This document shows positions 4,538-7,744 of a stretch of 7,744 bases of DNA, piece after piece. The stretch covers positions 1-7,744 of the forward strand of contig DFIJ01000032.1 of the NCBI GenBank assembly GCA_002372775.1, in the 5' to 3' direction. A model generated the notes under the pieces. It saw only the letters and a program-made list of their open reading frames with translations, ran no database searches and was not told the origin of the DNA. Positions within the stretch are counted from its first letter, which is position 1. Each line of letters opens with the position of its first letter. This stretch comes from Christensenella sp. UBA3700 (lineage in GTDB: Bacteria; Bacillota; Clostridia; Christensenellales; UBA3700). The translations under genes and the position numbers were made by a program.

Positions 4538-5794
4538 TTATCTAATGATATCGTTAGCGTATAGTGGATACTTATCGCAAAGAGCAACAACCTTTTGTGT
4601 GCATCTTTCGATAGCAGCTTCGCCGTTATCAATTAGATCAGCAATACAGTCAGCAATAATTAGCATATCGTCTTCCTTCATTCCTCTAGCTGTAACAGCA
4701 GGAGTACCGATACGAACACCACTTGTTACGAATGGCTTTTGTGTATCGAATGGGATAGCGTTCTTATTAGCTGTAATATGAGCAGCATCAAGTAAAGCTT
4801 CAAGTTCCTTACCTGTCTTACCCTTCTTTGTTAAGTCGATAAGCATTAAGTGGTTATCTGTACCACCAGAAACTAGATCTACACCCTTAGCTAATAATGC
4901 TTCAGATAGAACCTTAGCATTCTTAACGATTTGTTGTTGGTAAGCCTTGAATTCTGGAGTTAAAGCTTCTTTTAATGCTACTGCCTTAGCAGCGATAACG
5001 TGCATTAAAGGACCACCTTGTGTACCTGGGAAGATAGCCTTATTAATCTTTGCAAATAATTCTTCATCATTTGTTAAGATTAAACCACCTCTTGGTCCAC
5101 GTAATGTCTTGTGAGTTGTTGTTGTAACAACATCTGCAATACCTACTGGTGATGGATGGCATCCAGCAGCAACTAGACCAGCGATGTGAGCCATATCTAC
5201 CATGAAGTATGCACCAACCTTATCTGCGATTTCTCTGAATCTCTTGAAATCAATAATTCTTGGATATGCAGAAGCACCAGCTAAGATTAACTTTGGCTTG
5301 CATTCAAGAGCAATTTTTTCTACTTCATCATAATCGATAGTACATGTTTCCTTAGAAACTTCGTAAGGAACGATATTAAAATACTTACCAGAAATGTTTA
5401 CTGGGCTACCATGAGATAAGTGACCGCCATGTGCAAGTGACATAGAAAGTACTGTATCGCCTGGTTGTAGTAAAGCGAAGAATGTAGCTAAGTTAGCGTT
5501 AGCACCTGAGTGAGGTTGAACGTTAGCAAATTTAGCGCCGAATAATTCACAAGCTCTTTGTCTTGCTAAATCTTCAACGATATCTACATATTGACAACCA
5601 CCGTAATATCTCTTGCCTGGGTAACCTTCAGCATACTTGTTTGTTAAATGAGAACCCATAGCTGCCATAACAGCTGGTGATACAATATTTTCACTAGCGA
5701 TAAGTTCGATATTGTGTTGTTGTCTAGAAAGCTCTAATTCAAAAGCTTCTACTAGTTCTGGATCTGTTGCTTTAATTGTCTTGAAATCGATCAT
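4538..5794 (-). CDS. glyA: Serine hydroxymethyltransferase
   Basis: PLP-dependent enzyme that converts serine and tetrahydrofolate to glycine and 5,10-methylene-tetrahydrofolate, the main source of one-carbon units for thymidylate, purine and methionine synthesis; it is cytoplasmic. At 418 aa it is a full-length fold-type I enzyme. The PLP lysine is Lys229 in [14 protein letters not shown], the same number as in E. coli. Asp200 and His203 in VDMAHIAG contact the cofactor, Arg361 in SGVRIGTPA binds the substrate carboxylate, and the N-terminal segments LIASEN (31-36) and [13 protein letters not shown] (54-66) are family hallmarks. The start is supported by the SD AAGGAGA, 9 nt upstream. It follows aspS by 25 nt and ends the operon. 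No folate or glycine riboswitch is seen in the short upstream gap. Confidence 0.98.
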   Translation of the reverse strand: MIDFKTIKATDPELVEAFELELSRQQHNIELIASENIVSPAVMAAMGSHLTNKYAEGYPGKRYYGGCQYVDIVEDLARQRACELFGAKFANVQPHSGANANLATFFALLQPGDTVLSMSLAHGGHLSHGSPVNISGKYFNIVPYEVSKETCTIDYDEVEKIALECKPKLILAGASAYPRIIDFKRFREIADKVGAYFMVDMAHIAGLVAAGCHPSPVGIADVVTTTTHKTLRGPRGGLILTNDEELFAKINKAIFPGTQGGPLMHVIAAKAVALKEALTPEFKAYQQQIVKNAKVLSEALLAKGVDLVSGGTDNHLMLIDLTKKGKTGKELEALLDAAHITANKNAIPFDTQKPFVTSGVRIGTPAVTARGMKEDDMLIIADCIADLIDNGEAAIERCTQKVVALCDKYPLYANDIIR

Positions 5795-5803
5795 TTATTT
5801 ATT

Positions 5804-5810
5804 TCTCCTT
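5804..5810 (-). promoter_or_regulatory. Shine-Dalgarno site of glyA
   Basis: AAGGAGA on the minus strand with 9 nt to the ATG, located in the 25-nt gap after the aspS stop. It fixes the glyA start. Confidence 0.85.
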
Positions 5811-5819
5811 GTTTATATA

Positions 5820-7607
5820 CTAGTTGTTTTTAGTTTCAATTTTTAAATCTGCAAGTTGTTGTGGATCAACTGCTGATGGAGCATCACTCATTAGACATGA
5901 TGCATTTTGTACCTTAGGGAATGCAATAACATCTTTAATGTTATCTATTTGTCCACAAAGCATTGTCATTCTATCTAGACCGAATGCTAAACCACCATGA
6001 GGAGGAGCTCCATACTTGAATGCGTCTACGAAGAATCCAAACTTCTCTTTAATTTGTTCTTGTGTTAAACCAATTAAATTGAATATCTTCTTTTGTAATT
6101 CAGGGTTATGAATTCTTATAGAACCACCACCTGCTTCTTGTCCATTAATAACCATATCGTAAGCATTTGATCTTACATTAATTGGATCTGTATCTAATAA
6201 GCCGAAGTCTTCTACCATTGGGCTTGTGAATGGGTGATGCATTGCAACTAATCTTTGTTCTTCTTCACTCCACTCGAACATTGGGAATTCTGTTACCCAT
6301 AGGAAGTCATATTGAGACTTGTCGAATAATTCATATTTTGAAGCAATTTCACATCTTAATGCACCAAGAGCATCAAATGTAACTTTTGGCTTATCTGAAG
6401 CAACGAAGAATAATACGTCTCCCTCTTCAGCATTTAATTTAGCAAGGATTGCCTTTTGTTCATCTTCTGTTAAGAACTTAAAGAATGAAGATGTAACACC
6501 TTCTGGCTTAACCATTGCCCAAGCAAGACCCTTTGCACCATATGACTTAACAAATTCGCCATATGCATCCATATCTTTTCTTGTCATCTTAGATACTAAG
6601 CCCTTAGCGTTAATAGCTCTTACTGCACCACCATTTGCTACAGCTCCTGAGAATACACCAAAGCCGCAATCTTTAACGATATCAGATATGTTGTTTAATT
6701 CTAAGCCGAATCTTGTATCTGGCTTATCTGAGCCCCATCTTTCCATAGCTTCTTTCCAAGTGATTCTTCTGAATGGACCATCGAATGTACATCCACAGCA
6801 TTCTGAGAATACTTTCTTAATTAAACCTTCTGCTACTCCCATAACATCTTCACAAGATTCAACATAGCTCATTTCTAAGTCGATTTGTGTGAATTCTGGT
6901 TGACGGTTAGCACGTAAGTCTTCATCTCTGAAGCATCTTGCGATTTGGTAATATCTATCCATACCAGCAATCATTAATAATTGCTTATATAATTGTGGAG
7001 ATTGTGGTAAAGCATAAAATTCACCTGGGTGAACACGAGATGGTACTAAATAGTCTCTAGCGCCTTCTGGAGTAGATTTACCAAGACATGGAGTTTCGAT
7101 ATCTAAGAAACCATTGTCTGATAAATAATTTCTAACAATATGAGTAATCTTATCTCTTAAGATAAGAGCCTTTTGTAATGAAGGTCTTCTTAAATCAAGA
7201 TATCTATATGTTAATCTTAGATTTTCATTAACCTTAGCATCATCCTTAATTTCGAAAGGAGTTGTTTCAGCTTCTGCTAAAATCTTTAAGCCTGTAGCTA
7301 AGATTTCGATTTCACCAGTTGGTAAAGTCTTATTAATATTGCTACCTCTTGATCTAACTGTTCCTGTAATTGCAACAACATATTCTGTTCTTAGAGTTGT
7401 AGCTCTTTCAAACACTTCTTTATCTACGTTATCATCAAAAGCAACTTGAACAAGACCTGAGATGTCTCTAACGTCGATAAACAATAAGTTACCTAAATTT
7501 CTATATTTTGCTACGAAGCCCATTACTGTTACTTCGCTTCCAATGTCACTACCTCTTAAAACACCACACTTATGTGTTCTTTTTGTGCTTCCTAAGATAT
7601 CTACCAT
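5820..7607 (-). CDS. aspS: Aspartyl-tRNA synthetase
   Basis: Class IIb synthetase that charges tRNA-Asp with aspartate using ATP. At 595 aa it has the usual bacterial length. Domains in order: an N-terminal OB-fold for the anticodon (about 15-110, with FIDVRD at 43-48); the start of the catalytic core with ETPCLGKSTPEGARDYLVP (171-189) and the amino-acid pocket PQSPQLYKQ (201-209); motif 2 RCFRDEDLRANRQPEFTQID (224-243); the bacterial GAD insertion (about 290-420); and motif 3 GGLAFGLDRM (538-547). Leu38 in YRNLGN stands where discriminating bacterial enzymes have leucine and non-discriminating ones have histidine, suggesting specificity for tRNA-Asp; this is an inference from one position. 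The start is supported by a GGAGGT SD inside hisS. The stop codon is TAG. Confidence 0.98.
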   Translation of the reverse strand: MVDILGSTKRTHKCGVLRGSDIGSEVTVMGFVAKYRNLGNLLFIDVRDISGLVQVAFDDNVDKEVFERATTLRTEYVVAITGTVRSRGSNINKTLPTGEIEILATGLKILAEAETTPFEIKDDAKVNENLRLTYRYLDLRRPSLQKALILRDKITHIVRNYLSDNGFLDIETPCLGKSTPEGARDYLVPSRVHPGEFYALPQSPQLYKQLLMIAGMDRYYQIARCFRDEDLRANRQPEFTQIDLEMSYVESCEDVMGVAEGLIKKVFSECCGCTFDGPFRRITWKEAMERWGSDKPDTRFGLELNNISDIVKDCGFGVFSGAVANGGAVRAINAKGLVSKMTRKDMDAYGEFVKSYGAKGLAWAMVKPEGVTSSFFKFLTEDEQKAILAKLNAEEGDVLFFVASDKPKVTFDALGALRCEIASKYELFDKSQYDFLWVTEFPMFEWSEEEQRLVAMHHPFTSPMVEDFGLLDTDPINVRSNAYDMVINGQEAGGGSIRIHNPELQKKIFNLIGLTQEQIKEKFGFFVDAFKYGAPPHGGLAFGLDRMTMLCGQIDNIKDVIAFPKVQNASCLMSDAPSAVDPQQLADLKIETKNN

Positions 7608-7609
7608 AA

Positions 7610-7744
7610 TTATTTATTACCTCCGAAGAATCCCACTAATTCCTTTAATTCAACTTGGGATTCTTTTCCGCTTTGCATTTCTTTAACATTTACTACGCCT
7701 TTTTGAAGTTCATCATCACCAATTACTACTAAATACTTAGCAGC
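7610..7744 (-). CDS. hisS: Histidyl-tRNA synthetase, C-terminal fragment (gene continues beyond window)
   Basis: The last 44 codons and the TAA stop of an open frame that runs off the right edge. The peptide begins AAKYLVVIGDDELQKGVVNV and ends FFGGNK. The pattern V-V-I-G-D-D-E-L, followed by V-N-V-K and an M-x-x-G-K turn, is typical of the C-terminal anticodon-binding domain of HisRS, and hisS directly before aspS is a common Firmicutes gene order. The catalytic part is not visible, so integrity cannot be judged. The stop lies 2 nt before the aspS ATG. Confidence 0.88.
   Translation of the reverse strand, partial: AAKYLVVIGDDELQKGVVNVKEMQSGKESQVELKELVGFFGGNK
7619..7624 (-). promoter_or_regulatory. 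Shine-Dalgarno site of aspS inside the hisS coding sequence
   Basis: GGAGGT on the minus strand doubles as the Gly-Gly codons 41-42 of the visible hisS fragment. It lies 11 nt before the aspS ATG. A full-consensus SD within the upstream gene supports coupled translation of the two synthetases and fixes the aspS start. Confidence 0.85.

Noticed and set aside
6319..6867. 182-codon plus-strand frame opposite aspS
   Set aside because: It is a shadow of the aspS codon pattern with no recognisable domain. The same applies to the other plus-strand frames opposite deoB, deoD, deoC, pdp and glyA.

Overview
The window reads as ordinary chromosome of a low-GC Bacillota, most likely a member of the Clostridia. 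The DNA is AT-rich, Shine-Dalgarno (SD) sites are mostly good, tryptophan is encoded by TGG (standard code), and the hisS-aspS gene pair is a common Firmicutes arrangement. No species can be named from the sequence alone. All protein genes lie on the minus strand, so they are described here from right to left.

Right part (7744 to 4538): the last 44 codons of hisS, then aspS and glyA, packed as one operon. The gaps are 2 and 25 nt, and the aspS SD lies inside the hisS coding sequence. A strong intrinsic terminator (4486-4519) closes the operon after glyA.

Left part (3897 to 46): a compact four-gene nucleoside salvage operon, pdp-deoC-deoD-deoB, with gaps of 9, 9 and 3 nt. Pdp and DeoD split pyrimidine and purine nucleosides with phosphate into a free base and (deoxy)ribose-1-phosphate. 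DeoB moves the phosphate to C5. DeoC cleaves deoxyribose-5-phosphate to glyceraldehyde-3-phosphate and acetaldehyde. Together they allow (deoxy)nucleosides to be used as a carbon and energy source. A 29-bp imperfect palindrome upstream of pdp (3948-3976) is a good candidate operator. At the far left edge, positions 1-24 look like the terminal inverted repeat of an IS3-family element whose body lies outside the window.

Middle (3898-4537): 640 bp without a protein gene, and the most interesting part of the window. On the plus strand, opposite to every gene here, it holds three copies of a structured repeat. Each copy is a 10-nt box ACTTTTAGAT, then a long hairpin whose apex carries the invariant 12-mer AGTTGTGCACCT, then GTCTCC. 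The outer stems differ in sequence between copies but stay paired. The copies appear to form two small RNA genes: one with a single unit ending in a terminator-like hairpin (4152-4180), and one with two units ending in a clear intrinsic terminator (4444-4471). The two loci share a 76% identical upstream block at a fixed offset of 234 bp. I do not recognise this RNA family; it is the best candidate in the window for an undescribed regulatory RNA.
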